DNA of 64,000 nt from an uncultured Acidovorax sp. (GCA_913774625.1 CAJYHL010000053.1:124001-188000); one strand, 5' to 3'. Shown: positions 18,696 to 29,218, counted from the first letter of the stretch. Notes: a model not told the origin generated them from the letters alone. Translations and numbers: made by a program.

Positions 18696-18891
18696 AGGGC
18701 ACGAATCTTGCAGACATTGTACTGACCTGATGGTTCGGATCAGCAAAGGATGCTCGGCCCAGGCCTGCATGGCGAAGGCGGAGAGCCCCGCATCATGCAC
18801 GGGCCGGGCGCCACCCGTGCGACGCGGGCATGAATACCCGCCGGGACGCTCCCACATCCGGGCGCGGCAGCCCGGCCACGCGGCGCGCCAT

Positions 18892-18916
18892 GAAAAAAGC
18901 GCGCCGATGGCGCGCT
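18892..18916 (-). terminator. Rho-independent terminator of dsbA
   Basis: On the minus strand, AGCGCGCC, a 3-base loop, GGCGCGCT and then a run of T residues form a classic intrinsic terminator 27 bp past the dsbA stop. It separates dsbA from the lptA-lptB-rpoN unit read in the same direction. Confidence 0.8.
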
Positions 18917-18942
18917 CGTCGATGGCTCCGGCCCGTGTGCCG

Positions 18943-19602
18943 TCAGCCCCCCTTGCGGACCTGGGCCACCAGGTAGTCCACCACCTGCAGCACGCCGGTC
19001 ATGCTGCCGGGCATGGTGCCGTCGGTGTAGTAGCGGCCGGCCACGCCCATCGAGGGCACGCCCTCCACGCCGTATGCCTCCTGCAGCTGGGCCGCCTTGC
19101 GGACCTGGTTGGACACGGAGAACGAGTTGTAGGCTTCCTTGAACTTGGCCACGTCCACGCCCTGCTTGGCGATCCAGTCGAAGATCTGCTCGTCCTTGTT
19201 GAGCGGCAGGCGCTCGACGTGGATGGCACGGAAGACCTTGACGTGCAGCTCGGGCACCTTGCCCATGCTGTCGAGCGCGAAGAAGAGCTTCTGCTGCGGC
19301 ACGAAGCTGGCGTTGAAGGCCACGGGGATGCGGCGGATCAGCAGGTCCTTGGGCGCTGCCTTGATCCAGGCTTCCAGCTCGGGCTCGAAGGCGTTGCAGT
19401 GCGGGCAGCTGTACCAGAAGAATTCGATCACCTCGACCTTGCCGGCGGGCGCGTCGGTCGGCACGGGCTTGGCCAGCCGCACGTAGTCCTTGCCTTCCTT
19501 GAACTGGCGCGGCTGCGCCAGCGCGGGAGCGGCCATGGGCAGGGCGACGGCGGCGGCAGCCACGGCCGTGGCGGTGGACAGGGAAAACTCGCGGCGTTTC
19601 AT
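18943..19602 (-). CDS. dsbA: Thiol:disulfide interchange protein DsbA
   Basis: 219 residues. The signal peptide ends near APALAQ (about residue 30). The thioredoxin fold carries the active site CPHC at residues 66-69 (FFWYSCPHCNAFEPELE), and the cis-proline loop is GVEGVPSMGV. It is the periplasmic dithiol oxidase that introduces disulfides. AGGAG stands 9 bases before the ATG at 19602. It follows the SPOR-domain gene (102 bp gap) and ends at a strong terminator. Confidence 0.95.
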   Translation of the reverse strand: MKRREFSLSTATAVAAAAVALPMAAPALAQPRQFKEGKDYVRLAKPVPTDAPAGKVEVIEFFWYSCPHCNAFEPELEAWIKAAPKDLLIRRIPVAFNASFVPQQKLFFALDSMGKVPELHVKVFRAIHVERLPLNKDEQIFDWIAKQGVDVAKFKEAYNSFSVSNQVRKAAQLQEAYGVEGVPSMGVAGRYYTDGTMPGSMTGVLQVVDYLVAQVRKGG

Positions 19603-19704
19603 CAAGAGATCACTCCTAGTTCATGACAGAACATTGTGAGCGGCCGGAGGCCGCAAAGTTTCGTGCGCCGCAGCGGCAGGAGCCGGGCGGCGCCCCGTGG
19701 AGGG

Positions 19705-20397
19705 TCAGCGCTGCACGCGCACCAGGGCGGATTCGACGCCGGCCCCGTCCAGCTTGCCCTTGAGGGCGTCGGCATCGTCGCGCTTGGCGAAGGGGCCCAC
19801 GCGCACGCGGTAGACGGTGCGGCCGTTCTGCTCGCGCTCGCTCACACGGGCCTCCCAGCCCAGCATGGCCAGCTTGGCGCGCTGGGCGTCGGCGTCGGCC
19901 TGGGTGCGGAAGGCGCCGGCCTGCACGAAGTAGTCGAACGGATCGCCGCCGGAGGCGGCAGCCGGCGCGGACGGGCTGGCCGCGGCGCGGGCCTTGGCCA
20001 GGTCGCCCAGCGGATCGGCGCTGGCCGTGGCGGGCTTGCTGGCCGCTGCACGCGGGGCGGATGCGGCGGCGGTGACGGGCGGCGCCGTCACCGGGCCGGC
20101 AGCGGGCGCAGCCGGGTTGGCGGGCGCGGGCGTGACGGCGCCGGTGGCGGAAGGGTCGCTGCCGGGCGTGGCCGGCACGCCCGGGCGCGCCGGATTCTTG
20201 CCGTACAGTGGCGAATTCGGGTCCCAGTTCTTGTTGCGCTGGGCCTCGTCCTGCTCGGAGCCGCGGTTGTTGCCCTTGTTCAGGAAAGGCACCGGCACCT
20301 TGGTGACGTACACCGCCACGGCCAACGCAACCCCCAGGCCGACGATCATCCCGATGATGAGGCCGACGGCCGTCCCACCGCGTTGCTGCTGTTTCAT
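19705..20397 (-). CDS. SPOR-domain protein, FtsN-like
   Basis: 230 residues. A short cytoplasmic start is followed by one membrane helix (GLIIGMIVGLGVALAVAVYV), a proline/alanine-rich periplasmic linker and a C-terminal SPOR domain of ~75 residues (YFVQAGAFRTQADADAQRAK to VESALVRVQR). SPOR domains bind denuded septal peptidoglycan, so a role in cell division or envelope maintenance is expected. It follows argS by 17 bp and precedes dsbA, presumably co-transcribed. It could be the FtsN equivalent, but the short N-terminal segment does not prove it. Confidence 0.88.
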   Translation of the reverse strand: MKQQQRGGTAVGLIIGMIVGLGVALAVAVYVTKVPVPFLNKGNNRGSEQDEAQRNKNWDPNSPLYGKNPARPGVPATPGSDPSATGAVTPAPANPAAPAAGPVTAPPVTAAASAPRAAASKPATASADPLGDLAKARAAASPSAPAAASGGDPFDYFVQAGAFRTQADADAQRAKLAMLGWEARVSEREQNGRTVYRVRVGPFAKRDDADALKGKLDGAGVESALVRVQR

Positions 20398-20414
20398 CTT
20401 TTGGTCTTTGCCGT

Positions 20415-22124
20415 TCACATTCTTGCGGGCGCGCTCACGCCCAGCACCTGCAGGCCATTGTGCAATACCTGGGCGGTGGCGGCGACCAGCGCCAGGCGGG
20501 CGCGCTTGACGGCCTCGTCGTCCACCAGGATGCGCTCGGCGTCGTAGTAGCTGTGGTAGCTGGCGGCCAGGTCGCGCAGGTAGAAGGTCACGTCGTGCGG
20601 GGCCTCTCCCTCGGCGGCGGCCGTGAGCATTTCGGGGTACTTGGCCAGCTGCAGCATCAGCGCCTGGGCCTGCGGGCCTTCCAGGGCCGACAGATCCACG
20701 TCCTTGAGCGATGCTAGGCCGCCGCCGCCGGCCTCTGCCCAAGCGCGCAGCACCGACTGGATGCGCGCATGCGCGTACTGCACGTAATAGACCGGGTTGT
20801 CGTTGTTCTGCGCCACGGCCAGATCGACGTCGAAGGTGTATTCGGTGTCGGGCTTGCGGCTGAGCAGGAAGAAGCGCACCGCGTCCTTGCTGGTCCACTC
20901 GATCAGGTCGCGCAGCGTGACGTAGCTGCCGGCGCGCTTGCTGATCTTCACTTCCTGGCCGCCCTTGACCACGCGCACCATGGTGTGCAGCACGTAGTCG
21001 GGGTAGCCCTGCGGAATGCCCACGTCGGCCGCCTGCAGGCCGGCGCGCACGCGGGCGATGGTGCCGTGGTGGTCCGTGCCCTGGATGTTCACGACCTTGG
21101 TGAAGCCGCGCTCCCACTTGGCGATGTGGTAGGCCACGTCGGGCACGAAGTAGGTGTAGGTGCCGTCCTGCTTGCGCATGACGCGGTCCTTGTCGTCGCC
21201 GTAGTCGGTGGACTTGAGCCACAGCGCGCCGTCCTGCTCGTAGGTGTGGCCCTTCTCGACCAGGCGCTTGACCGTGGCCTCGACGCGGCCCGAGGTGTAG
21301 AGGCTCGATTCCAGGTAGTACTGGTCGAAGTGCAGGTTGAACGCCTGCAGGTCCTTGTCCTGCTCGTTGCGCAGGTAGGCCACGGCGAACTGGCGGATGT
21401 TGTCGTAATCCTCGACGTCGCCGTTGGCGGTGAACTCGCGGTCATCGGCCTTGACGGTCTTCTTCGCCAGGAAGTCGTTCGCGATGTCCTGGATGTAGTC
21501 GCCGTTGTAGAACGCCTTGGACGCCGGATTCTCCGGGTCGGTGGGCCAGCACGCGTCGCCCGGCTTGAAGCCCCGGGCGCGCAGCTGCGTGCTCTTGGTG
21601 AGCGTGTCGATCTGCACGCCCGCGTCGTTGTAATAGAACTCGCGGTGCACGCTCCAGCCCTGGGTGGCGAAGAGGTTGCAGATGGCATCGCCCAGCGCGG
21701 CCTGGCGGCCGTGGCCCACATGCAGCGGGCCGGTGGGGTTGGCGGAAACGAATTCGACCAGCACGCGGCGGCCGTTGTCCGGCTGGTATCCGAAGCGTTC
21801 GCCGGCGGCCAGCACCTCGCGCACCACCTCCTGCTTGGCGGCGGCTTTCAGGCGGATGTTCAGAAAGCCGGGGCCGGCGATCTCGATGGCATCGACCCAG
21901 CGGGCGAAGGCCGGCGTGGCCTCCAGGGCGGCCTTGAGCTGTTCGCCCAGGGCGCGGGGATTGAGCTTGAGCGGCTTGGCCAGCTGCATGGCGGCGGTGC
22001 AGGCGAAGTCGCCGTGCGCGGCCACCTTGGGCGACTCGAAAGCGGCACGCCCGGCGGCGCCGGGCGACAATTTTTCCAGCTCGCCGGCCAGCGCCGCGAG
22101 CAATTCCTGTTTGACGGAGAGCAT
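20415..22124 (-). CDS. argS: Arginyl-tRNA synthetase
   Basis: 569 residues. Class I synthetase with the HIGH-like motif HVGHG near residue 136 ([18 protein letters not shown]), the KMSKS-like [15 protein letters not shown] and the C-terminal anticodon-binding domain ending LGVSAPARM. It charges tRNA-Arg. It is transcribed divergently from psiF and leads the argS / SPOR / dsbA run. Length and motifs are complete. Confidence 0.97.
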   Translation of the reverse strand: MLSVKQELLAALAGELEKLSPGAAGRAAFESPKVAAHGDFACTAAMQLAKPLKLNPRALGEQLKAALEATPAFARWVDAIEIAGPGFLNIRLKAAAKQEVVREVLAAGERFGYQPDNGRRVLVEFVSANPTGPLHVGHGRQAALGDAICNLFATQGWSVHREFYYNDAGVQIDTLTKSTQLRARGFKPGDACWPTDPENPASKAFYNGDYIQDIANDFLAKKTVKADDREFTANGDVEDYDNIRQFAVAYLRNEQDKDLQAFNLHFDQYYLESSLYTSGRVEATVKRLVEKGHTYEQDGALWLKSTDYGDDKDRVMRKQDGTYTYFVPDVAYHIAKWERGFTKVVNIQGTDHHGTIARVRAGLQAADVGIPQGYPDYVLHTMVRVVKGGQEVKISKRAGSYVTLRDLIEWTSKDAVRFFLLSRKPDTEYTFDVDLAVAQNNDNPVYYVQYAHARIQSVLRAWAEAGGGGLASLKDVDLSALEGPQAQALMLQLAKYPEMLTAAAEGEAPHDVTFYLRDLAASYHSYYDAERILVDDEAVKRARLALVAATAQVLHNGLQVLGVSAPARM

Positions 22125-22250
22125 GGTGGCGGATTCTACGGGGGCCTGTCATCCAGCCGGCCCACCCGGGCGTTATGCTGCCTGGGCCTTGCCGATCCCC
22201 ATGCCAACCGGCGCCGGCCGGGCCCGCCCCCTCAACTGCAGGAGCATTAC

Positions 22251-22613
22251 ATGAAGAGTCTGCTTTCCCTGGTGTCCGCCGCAACCCTCGCCCTGGCCCT
22301 GGGCACCGCCGCCCATGCCGCCGACGCACCGGCCGCTGCCGCATCCGCCCCGGCCGCCGCCGCTTCGGCACCCGCCAAGGCCCATACCGCCCAGCAAGGC
22401 AAGATGGCCACCTGCAACACCGAAGCCAAGGAAAAGACCCTCAAGGGCGACGAGCGTAAGGCCTTCATGAAGGAATGCCTGTCCGCCAACAAGCAGGAAA
22501 AGCAGCAGACCAAGATGAAGACCTGCAACGCCGACGCCAAGACCAAGGCGCTCAAGGGCGACGAACGCAAGGCCTTCATGAAGGAATGCCTGAGCAACAA
22601 GCCCGCCGCCTAA
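22251..22613 (+). CDS. PsiF-repeat periplasmic protein
   Basis: 120 residues. A signal peptide (MKSLLSLVSAATLALALGTA) and an alanine-rich spacer precede two PsiF repeats of ~25 residues, each containing KMxTCNxxAK and KGDERKAFMKECLS. PsiF was first described as phosphate-starvation-inducible in E. coli; its biochemical role is unknown. AGGAG lies just upstream of the ATG. It is single-gene, followed by an intrinsic terminator. Confidence 0.88.
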   Translation: MKSLLSLVSAATLALALGTAAHAADAPAAAASAPAAAASAPAKAHTAQQGKMATCNTEAKEKTLKGDERKAFMKECLSANKQEKQQTKMKTCNADAKTKALKGDERKAFMKECLSNKPAA

Positions 22614-22657
22614 ATACCGGCCCGGCTCCTGCTGCCTCTCCGGCGGCCTGCCTTACG

Positions 22658-22694
22658 CCCCGCCCGCCACCTCGGCGCGCGGGGTTTGTTTTTT
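22658..22694 (+). terminator. Intrinsic terminator after psiF-like gene
   Basis: CCCCGC (22658-22663) pairs with GCGGGG (22679-22684) and is followed by TTTGTTTTTT. The position, 45 bp after the psiF-like stop and just before a convergent gene, fits a terminator. Confidence 0.7.
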
Positions 22695-22714
22695 GCGCAG
22701 AGAAAAGCGCAGGC

Positions 22715-23170
22715 TCAGCGCGTTCCCACGCCGCGCGCCAGGAACACGGCCAGCAGCGGGATCAGCGCCAGCAGATGCGCCTCGGCCATCACCAGCCGGC
22801 GCGTGGACTTCACCTCGGCGGCCGCCGGCAGGCCGCCGCCCGATCGCACCGCCCTCAGCCAGCGGCGGTATCGCAGCGTGGGCACCAGCGACAGCACGCC
22901 GACGACCACGAAGAGCGTCACCTTGGCATGCAGCAGGGGCTGCGACCAGTACCACGCGAAGCCCTTGATGCCCCACCAGGTGCGCGCCAGGCCGGTGGCC
23001 AGCACCAGCAGCGCGGCAATGCCGTAGAGCAGATCGGCCCGCGCCAGCCGCTCCACGGCAGCGGCGTTGAGCCATTCGGTGCGGCACAGCGCGGCCTGGC
23101 TGGCCACGAAGGTGACCATGGTCAGGATGGCGAGCAGATGGGCGTAGGCCAGCAGGGCTTCGGTGGTCAT
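22715..23170 (-). CDS. DUF2214-family inner-membrane protein
   Basis: 151 residues with four predicted membrane helices, starting MTTEALLAYAHLLAILTMVT and containing the family stretch KGFAWYWSQPLLHAKVTLF. The pattern of histidines in helices 1, 3 and 4 recalls small haem-binding membrane proteins, but this is only suggestive. No function is known for the family. The gene is convergent with psiF and 85 bp downstream of the lipoprotein gene in the same orientation. Confidence 0.78.
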   Translation of the reverse strand: MTTEALLAYAHLLAILTMVTFVASQAALCRTEWLNAAAVERLARADLLYGIAALLVLATGLARTWWGIKGFAWYWSQPLLHAKVTLFVVVGVLSLVPTLRYRRWLRAVRSGGGLPAAAEVKSTRRLVMAEAHLLALIPLLAVFLARGVGTR

Positions 23171-23255
23171 GGGACAGGGTCTCCAGCGGCGACGGGAAGA
23201 AGAAAGAGAAAGCGACGAAGGGGGACGGATGCCCGGAAGCGGAGCAGGCAGCCGC

Positions 23256-23831
23256 TCAGCTGGACCGGAATTCGCTGCGCAGCCAGGCATCGAGCAGCGC
23301 CTTCTCGGCCGCGAGCGGGGCTGCGGCCGGCCGGGCGGACGGGGGTGCCGCCGTGGATGCATCGCCCAGCTGCCGGTGGCCCTGGCGCAGCACGCGGCCC
23401 GAGCCGGTGCGCAGGATGAAGTCCAGGTCGATGCGCGGCGGCGGGCCACCCGGCACGGCGCGCTGCACATCGGACAGGCGCACCTCCAGCAACTGCCCGG
23501 GCGGCAACAGCGGCGCGGCGCGGTCGGCCAGATACAGGCACAGCGCATCCAGCCAGGCACGGCGGGCGCCGGGGGAAATGCCGGGCGCAGTGCGCGCATC
23601 GCTCATCTTCGCCGGGTCGGCGTAGGTGATGCTGACGATGCCGGCGGGAATGCCGCCCTGCGTCTGCGCAGCCGGCGGCGGCGAAGCCTGAGCACCGGGC
23701 GCGGCGGGCGGCTGCGCGCAGGCGGCCAGCAGCAGGGCCAGGGCTCCTGCGGCTGCGGAGGCCGGCCAGGCAGCGGGGCGGCTGCCAGCAGGGCATGGGT
23801 TGGATGACGGCGAATTCGGCGGCAGGCACAT
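23256..23831 (-). CDS. DUF3016-like lipoprotein
   Basis: 191 residues. An N-terminal extension of ~25 residues precedes a hydrophobic segment and lipobox LLAAC near residue 38, predicting an outer- or inner-membrane lipoprotein. The mature part starts with a proline/alanine spacer, then VSITYADPAKMSDAR and a ~110-residue domain with LRTGSGRVLRQGHRQL, consistent with the DUF3016 family. Function unknown. The true start may be one of the internal codons closer to the signal sequence; no clear ribosome-binding site decides this. Confidence 0.68.
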   Translation of the reverse strand: MCLPPNSPSSNPCPAGSRPAAWPASAAAGALALLLAACAQPPAAPGAQASPPPAAQTQGGIPAGIVSITYADPAKMSDARTAPGISPGARRAWLDALCLYLADRAAPLLPPGQLLEVRLSDVQRAVPGGPPPRIDLDFILRTGSGRVLRQGHRQLGDASTAAPPSARPAAAPLAAEKALLDAWLRSEFRSS

Positions 23832-23906
23832 GGCGTGGATCTCCCTCTTCCTCGGTATCGGTCCGTGTGGAGGCATGGACGCTGGTGTACGTGATGCGTG
23901 TGACCG

Positions 23907-24839
23907 TCAGCCGCCCGCCCGGCGCCAGAAGTCGGGCTGGGCGTAGTGGTGCTTGAGGTAGTCGATCCAGAGCCGCACGCGCAGCGGCAGATGCTTGGCA
24001 TGCGGGAAGACCACGTAGATGCCGTTGGGCGGCGCGGCGAAATCCTCCAGCACGGCCACCAGGCGGCCGGCGGCGATCTCGGCCTCGACCTCCCAGGTGC
24101 TGCGCCAGGCGATGCCCCAGCCGCCCAGGCACCAGTCGTGCAGCACCTGGCCGTCGGAGCAGTCCAGCGGGCCGCCGGGCTTGAAGTGCATCACCTCGTG
24201 CCCGGCCTCGCCCTCGCGCGGCACGCGGAAGGCCCAGCCGCGGGTCTGCGAAGCGTCGCTGGACAGCGTCAGGCAGTCGTGCTGGACGAGCTGGCCGGGG
24301 TGCGCCGGCACGCCGCGCCGCTCCAGATAGGCGGGCGTGGCCACGCACAGGCGCCGGTTGTCGGCGATGCGCACGCTGACCAGCGAGGAATCGGGCAGGT
24401 CGCCCACGCGCACGGCGCAGTCGAAGCCCTCGCCGGCCATGTCCACCACGCGGTCGCTCAGATTGAGGGAGATGGTGACCTCCGGATGCAGGTCGCGGAA
24501 GCGCGGCACCAGCGGCGCGACATGGCGGCGGCCGAAGCCGGCGGGCGCGGTGATGCGCAGGTGGCCAGTGGCGCGCACCCCGCCGGCGGAGACGCTGGCC
24601 TCGGCATTGGCCACGTCGGTCATGAGGCGCTGGCAGTCTTCCAGGAAGGCGCTGCCTTCGTGCGTGAGGCTGATGCGGCGGGTGGTGCGCACCAGCAGCT
24701 TCACGCCCAGGTGCTCTTCCAGCGCGTCCAGCCGGCGGCCCATGATGGCGGGAGCCACCCCTTCGGCCCGCGCCGCGGCGGTGAGGCTGCCGCGCGTGGC
24801 GACCGAGACGAAGGATTCGAACGCCTTGAGCTTGTCCAT
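23907..24839 (-). CDS. LysR-family transcriptional regulator
   Basis: 310 residues. The N-terminal winged HTH (MDKLKAFESFVSVATRGSLT to LVRTTRRISLTHEG) is followed by a periplasmic-binding-protein-like effector domain from about residue 90. The sequence resembles the CrgA/DmlR-type subgroup. It is transcribed away from glcB, 386 bp distant, so control of malate synthase or autoregulation are both possible. The inducer is unknown. Confidence 0.87.
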   Translation of the reverse strand: MDKLKAFESFVSVATRGSLTAAARAEGVAPAIMGRRLDALEEHLGVKLLVRTTRRISLTHEGSAFLEDCQRLMTDVANAEASVSAGGVRATGHLRITAPAGFGRRHVAPLVPRFRDLHPEVTISLNLSDRVVDMAGEGFDCAVRVGDLPDSSLVSVRIADNRRLCVATPAYLERRGVPAHPGQLVQHDCLTLSSDASQTRGWAFRVPREGEAGHEVMHFKPGGPLDCSDGQVLHDWCLGGWGIAWRSTWEVEAEIAAGRLVAVLEDFAAPPNGIYVVFPHAKHLPLRVRLWIDYLKHHYAQPDFWRRAGG

Positions 24840-25031
24840 GGCCGGCGATTATGCGGATGGATGTCACTACTGGACACAGCTGCAACGGATATTGCATGGG
24901 CGGCACCAGGTGCCGCATCGGCCTTCAGCCCTTTTCTCGCCTTGGCATTAAGCTACCAAATCGATAGCAACCGGACCGACCGACCACCGGCGCATGGGCC
25001 GGGCTGCTGGAAACGGAATGCGCTGGCGCCC

Positions 25032-25075
25032 GGGCAGGGCAGGGCAGGGCAGGGCACTCACTTTTGCGCAAAAGT
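25032..25075 (+). repeat. Five GGGCA repeats next to a 16-bp palindrome, upstream of glcB
   Basis: The 386-bp non-coding stretch 24840-25225 contains five tandem GGGCA units (25032-25056). These satisfy the G3-N2-G3-N2-G3-N2-G3 pattern of a possible G-quadruplex. Four bases later comes the perfect palindrome ACTTTTGCGCAAAAGT (25060-25075). Both lie 150-195 bp before the glcB start, in the likely promoter region, so they are candidate regulatory elements. Nothing else recognisable was seen in the gap. Confidence 0.55.
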
Positions 25076-25225
25076 CACTGGTTTTGCGATTCGCACGCCG
25101 TTTATGTGGGTAAAGAATTCAAATACAGTGAGTTCATGGTGGCAGGCCGCCCCTGCGCCGCCACCGTGGATTTCCTTCGCTTCGCTCGTTGTCCCAACCC
25201 GTTCCACCGCATACAGAGACGCTCC

Positions 25226-27439
25226 ATGACCGACCGCACCACCGTTCACGGCCTGCAAGTGGCCAACTCCCTGCACCGCTTCATCGAAGAGCGCGTGCTG
25301 CCCGGCACGGGCCTGGACGCTGCCGCGTTCTGGTCCGGCTTCGACGCCATCGTGCGTGACCTGGCCCCGCGCAACATCGCCCTGCTGGCCGAGCGCGATC
25401 GCCTGCAGGCCGAGCTGGACACCTGGCACAAGGCCAATCCCGGCCCCATCGCCGACATGGTGGCCTACCGCTCCTTCCTGGAGAAGATCGGCTATCTGGT
25501 GCCCCAGCCCGAAGGCGTGCAGGCGACCACGGCCAACGTGGACGACGAACTCGCCACCCAGGCCGGCCCGCAGCTGGTGGTGCCCATCCTGAACGCGCGC
25601 TACGCGCTCAACGCCGCCAACGCGCGCTGGGGCAGCCTGTACGACGCGCTCTACGGCACCGACGCCATCTCCGAAGAGGGCGGCGCCGAAAAGGGCAAGG
25701 GCTACAACCCGGTGCGCGGCGCCAAGGTGATCGCCTTCGCGCGTGAAGTGCTCGACCAGGCCGCGCCGCTGGCCAGCGGCTCCCACAAGGACGCCGCAGG
25801 CTACCGCGTGGAAGGCGGCCAGCTGGCCGTGCAGCTGCAGGGCGGAGCCACCACCGGCCTGCAGGATGCGGCCCAGTTCGTGGGCTACCAGGGCGATGCC
25901 GCAGCGCCCTCGTCGGTGCTGCTGCGCCACAACGGCCTGCACCTGGACATCCAGATCGACCGCAGCACGCCCATCGGCAAGACCGACCCGGCCGGCGTGA
26001 GCGACCTGGTGCTCGAAGCCGCGCTCTCCACCATCCTGGACCTGGAAGACTCCGTCGCCGCCGTCGATGCCGAAGACAAGGTGGCCGGCTACGCCAACTG
26101 GCTGGGCATCCTGCAGGGCACGCTGACCGAATCCTTCGCCAAGGGCGGCCAGACCGTCACCCGCGGCCTGAACGCCGACCGCATCTACACCGCCCCCGGC
26201 GGCAGCGGCGAGGTGCGCCTGCACGGCCGCTCGCTGATGTTCCTGCGCAACGTGGGCCACCTGATGACCAACCCGGCCGTGCTGTGGACCGACGCGCAGG
26301 GCACGCAGCGCGAGATCCCCGAAGGCATCCTGGACGCCGTGGTCACCACCGCCATCGCGCTCTACGACCTGCAGGGCAAGGGCCAGAACGGCATCCGCAA
26401 CTCGCGCAAGGGCAGCGTCTACATCGTCAAGCCCAAGATGCACGGCCCGGCCGAAGTGGCCTTCGCCAGCGAACTCTTCGCCCGCGTCGAGGGCCTGCTG
26501 GGCCTGCCGGAGAACACCGTCAAGCTGGGCATCATGGACGAGGAGCGCCGCACCAGCGTGAACCTGAAGGCCTGCATCGCCGCCGCCTCGGCGCGCGTGG
26601 CCTTCATCAACACCGGCTTCCTGGACCGCACCGGCGACGAGATGCACACCGCCATGCAGGCCGGCCCCATGGTGCGCAAGGGCGACATGAAGGCCAGTGC
26701 CTGGATCCAGGCCTACGAGAAGAACAACGTGCTGGTGGGCCTGTCCTGCGGCCTGCGCGGCAAGGCCCAGATCGGCAAGGGCATGTGGGCCATGCCCGAC
26801 CTGATGAAGGCCATGCTGGAGCAGAAGATCGCCCACCCCAAGGCCGGCGCCAACACCGCCTGGGTGCCCAGCCCCACGGGCGCGACGTTGCACGCTCTGC
26901 ACTACCACCAGGTCAACGTGGCCGAAGTGCAGCAGGAGCTGGAAAAGACCAGCGCCGACGCCGAGCGCGACAACCTGCTGACCGGCCTGCTGACCATTCC
27001 CGTGGCCGCCCACCCGCAGTGGACCGAGGCCGAGAAGCAGCAGGAGCTGGACAACAATGCCCAGGGCATCCTGGGCTACGTGGTGCGCTGGGTGGACCAG
27101 GGCGTGGGCTGCTCCAAAGTGCCCGACATCCACAACGTGGGCCTGATGGAAGACCGCGCCACGCTGCGCATCAGCAGCCAGCACATCGCCAACTGGCTGC
27201 TGCACGGCGTGGTGACCGAAGCCCAGGTGCGCGCCACCTTCGAGCGCATGGCCGCCGTGGTGGACCAGCAGAACGCGGGCGATGCGGCCTACCAGAAGAT
27301 GGCCGGCCGTTTCCAGGAATCCGCCGCCTACCAGGCCGCCTGCGACCTGGTCTTCAAGGGCGTGGAGCAGCCCAGCGGCTACACCGAGCCGCTGCTGCAC
27401 GCATGGCGCCTGAAGGTGAAGGCCGGCGCCGCGTGCTGA
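25226..27439 (+). CDS. glcB: Malate synthase G
   Basis: 737 residues, the usual length for isoform G. Characteristic segments are [20 protein letters not shown], the acidic metal-site region [18 protein letters not shown] and [17 protein letters not shown], which includes catalytic acid residues. It condenses glyoxylate with acetyl-CoA to malate, allowing growth on glycolate/glyoxylate or C2 units. The ATG at 25226 gives [12 protein letters not shown], which aligns with family N-termini. Monocistronic, with a strong terminator downstream and a LysR gene divergent upstream. Confidence 0.96.
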   Translation: MTDRTTVHGLQVANSLHRFIEERVLPGTGLDAAAFWSGFDAIVRDLAPRNIALLAERDRLQAELDTWHKANPGPIADMVAYRSFLEKIGYLVPQPEGVQATTANVDDELATQAGPQLVVPILNARYALNAANARWGSLYDALYGTDAISEEGGAEKGKGYNPVRGAKVIAFAREVLDQAAPLASGSHKDAAGYRVEGGQLAVQLQGGATTGLQDAAQFVGYQGDAAAPSSVLLRHNGLHLDIQIDRSTPIGKTDPAGVSDLVLEAALSTILDLEDSVAAVDAEDKVAGYANWLGILQGTLTESFAKGGQTVTRGLNADRIYTAPGGSGEVRLHGRSLMFLRNVGHLMTNPAVLWTDAQGTQREIPEGILDAVVTTAIALYDLQGKGQNGIRNSRKGSVYIVKPKMHGPAEVAFASELFARVEGLLGLPENTVKLGIMDEERRTSVNLKACIAAASARVAFINTGFLDRTGDEMHTAMQAGPMVRKGDMKASAWIQAYEKNNVLVGLSCGLRGKAQIGKGMWAMPDLMKAMLEQKIAHPKAGANTAWVPSPTGATLHALHYHQVNVAEVQQELEKTSADAERDNLLTGLLTIPVAAHPQWTEAEKQQELDNNAQGILGYVVRWVDQGVGCSKVPDIHNVGLMEDRATLRISSQHIANWLLHGVVTEAQVRATFERMAAVVDQQNAGDAAYQKMAGRFQESAAYQAACDLVFKGVEQPSGYTEPLLHAWRLKVKAGAAC

Positions 27440-27447
27440 TCAGCTTA

Positions 27448-27500
27448 GGCCTCGAAAGAGGCCATGAATGCCAAGGGCGTCACATGCGACGCCCTTTTTT
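27448..27500 (+). terminator. Double-hairpin terminator of glcB
   Basis: GGCCTC-GAAA-GAGGCC (27448-27463, a GNRA tetraloop) is followed by AAGGGCGTC-six bases-GACGCCCTT and a T-run (27473-27500). The second hairpin is a textbook intrinsic terminator; the first probably stabilises the mRNA end. Confidence 0.88.
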
Positions 27501-27643
27501 ATTGCCATCTGCATGTCAATGGCGCTGACCCCACTGCAGGACTTCACGGAAACGGCGGATAAACCAGGGCGGGAATAAGGGCGCGGCATAGGCTCCCTTA
27601 CCCTATAGGGTTTTCCCTTAACCATCTATCTATCCACGACGCC

Positions 27644-29191
27644 ATGAACTTCCACCACCTCTCCATCGGCAAGCGCCTGGGCCTGGCATTCGGACTGGTG
27701 ACGCTGTTCATCATCGGCATGGTGGTCTGCGGCACCTGGCGCCTCTATTCGGTGGCCAACGACACGGCCGTCATGATGAACGTGCCGCTCGCCAAGGAGC
27801 GGCTCATCTCCGACTGGTACCGCACCATCTACAGCAACATCTCGCGCCACTCCCTGGTGGCGCGCAGCAGCGACCCCACCCTGGCCAGCCGCCTCACGCA
27901 GGAAAACGCCGAGGCCTCGCGCACATCGTCGGCGCAGCAGCAGCAGCTGTCCCAGCTCATTTCGGGGCCCGAGGAGCAGGCGCTGTTCGACCGGGTCGGC
28001 GTGCTGCGCCAGCAGTTCGTCACCGCCCGCGATGCGATCTACAAGGCCAAGGCCGAAGGCCGCTCGGACGATGCGCAGCGCATCCTCGACGCCGACTTCA
28101 CGCCGTCCGCCAAGGGCTATCTGGATACGCTGCAGGCGCTGCTGGACTTCCAGCGCCAGCAGATCAACGCTGCGGCCCAGTCGGTGCAGAACAACTACGA
28201 AAGCGGCCGCACCACGCTCATCGTGCTGGGCCTCGTCGCCACGGTGGCAGCCATCGCGCTGGCCCTGGCCATCACGCGCGGCGTGACCGGGCCGCTGCAC
28301 CGCGCCGTCTCGGTAGCCGAATCGGTCGCGGCCGGCGACCTGACGGTGCGCGCCGAGAGCCAGGCGCGCGACGAGACCGGTCAGCTGCTGCGCGCCCTCG
28401 ACGCCATGGGCGCGCAATTGCGCGACACCGTCGGTCAGGTGCGGCGCGGGGCGGACAACATCGCGCTGGCCTCCAGCGAGATCGCGAACGGCAACCTGGA
28501 TCTCTCCAGCCGCACCGAGCAGCAGGCCAGTGCGCTGCAGCAGACGGCCGCCTCGATGGAAGAGATGACGGCCACCGTGCGCCGCAATGCCGACAGCGCC
28601 GCCCAGGCCAACCAGCTGGCGCGATCGGCCTCCGACATGGCGGTGCGCGGCGGCGAGGTGGTGGGCAACGTGGTCAGCACCATGGGCGGCATCCACACCT
28701 CGTCGCGCAAGATCGTGGACATCATCGGCGTGATCGACTCCATCGCCTTCCAGACCAACATCCTGGCGCTGAACGCCGCCGTGGAAGCGGCCCGTGCGGG
28801 CGAGCAGGGCCGGGGCTTCGCCGTCGTCGCCAGCGAAGTGCGCATCCTGGCCCAGCGCAGCGCCACAGCGGCCAGGGAGATCAAGGCCCTCATCGACGAT
28901 TCGGTGACCCAGGTGGATGCGGGCAACCGGCTGGTCGAAGAGGCCGGCCAGGTCATCAGCGAAGTGGTGGACGGCGTGCGCCGCGTGACCGACATCGTGG
29001 GCGAAATCAGCGCCGCCAGCCAGGAACAGACCAATGGCCTGGAGCAGGTCAACCAGGCCGTCTCGCAGATGGACCTGGTCACCCAGCAGAACGCCGCGCT
29101 GGTCGAGGAAGCGGCGGCCGCCACCAGCTCGCTGGAGTCGCAGGCCGCCCAGCTGGCGCGGGCCGTGGCCGTGTTCCGCGTGGGCACCTGA
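27644..29191 (+). CDS. Methyl-accepting chemotaxis protein (four-helix-bundle sensor)
   Basis: 515 residues. Membrane helix 1 is at residues ~10-30, a periplasmic four-helix-bundle-type sensor at ~31-190 and helix 2 ([20 protein letters not shown]) at ~190-210. A HAMP domain and cytoplasmic signalling hairpin follow, with the conserved tip [20 protein letters not shown]. It relays ligand binding to CheA/CheW. The ligand is unknown. The C-terminus (AVFRVGT) lacks a CheR-docking pentapeptide, unlike the second chemoreceptor at 44252. No che genes are nearby. Confidence 0.93.
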   Translation: MNFHHLSIGKRLGLAFGLVTLFIIGMVVCGTWRLYSVANDTAVMMNVPLAKERLISDWYRTIYSNISRHSLVARSSDPTLASRLTQENAEASRTSSAQQQQLSQLISGPEEQALFDRVGVLRQQFVTARDAIYKAKAEGRSDDAQRILDADFTPSAKGYLDTLQALLDFQRQQINAAAQSVQNNYESGRTTLIVLGLVATVAAIALALAITRGVTGPLHRAVSVAESVAAGDLTVRAESQARDETGQLLRALDAMGAQLRDTVGQVRRGADNIALASSEIANGNLDLSSRTEQQASALQQTAASMEEMTATVRRNADSAAQANQLARSASDMAVRGGEVVGNVVSTMGGIHTSSRKIVDIIGVIDSIAFQTNILALNAAVEAARAGEQGRGFAVVASEVRILAQRSATAAREIKALIDDSVTQVDAGNRLVEEAGQVISEVVDGVRRVTDIVGEISAASQEQTNGLEQVNQAVSQMDLVTQQNAALVEEAAAATSSLESQAAQLARAVAVFRVGT

Positions 29192-29218
29192 AGCCGCGCC
29201 GACCGGAGCCCAAGCCGC

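Noticed and set aside
25032-25056. Tandem GGGCA units as a CRISPR or satellite array
   Set aside because: Five-base units without spacers; too short for CRISPR and no cas genes.
25058-27400. 780-codon open frame on the minus strand opposite glcB
   Set aside because: Alternative-frame shadow of a GC-rich gene; low-complexity His/Gly/Ala/Val composition, no domain, and glcB is certain on the other strand.
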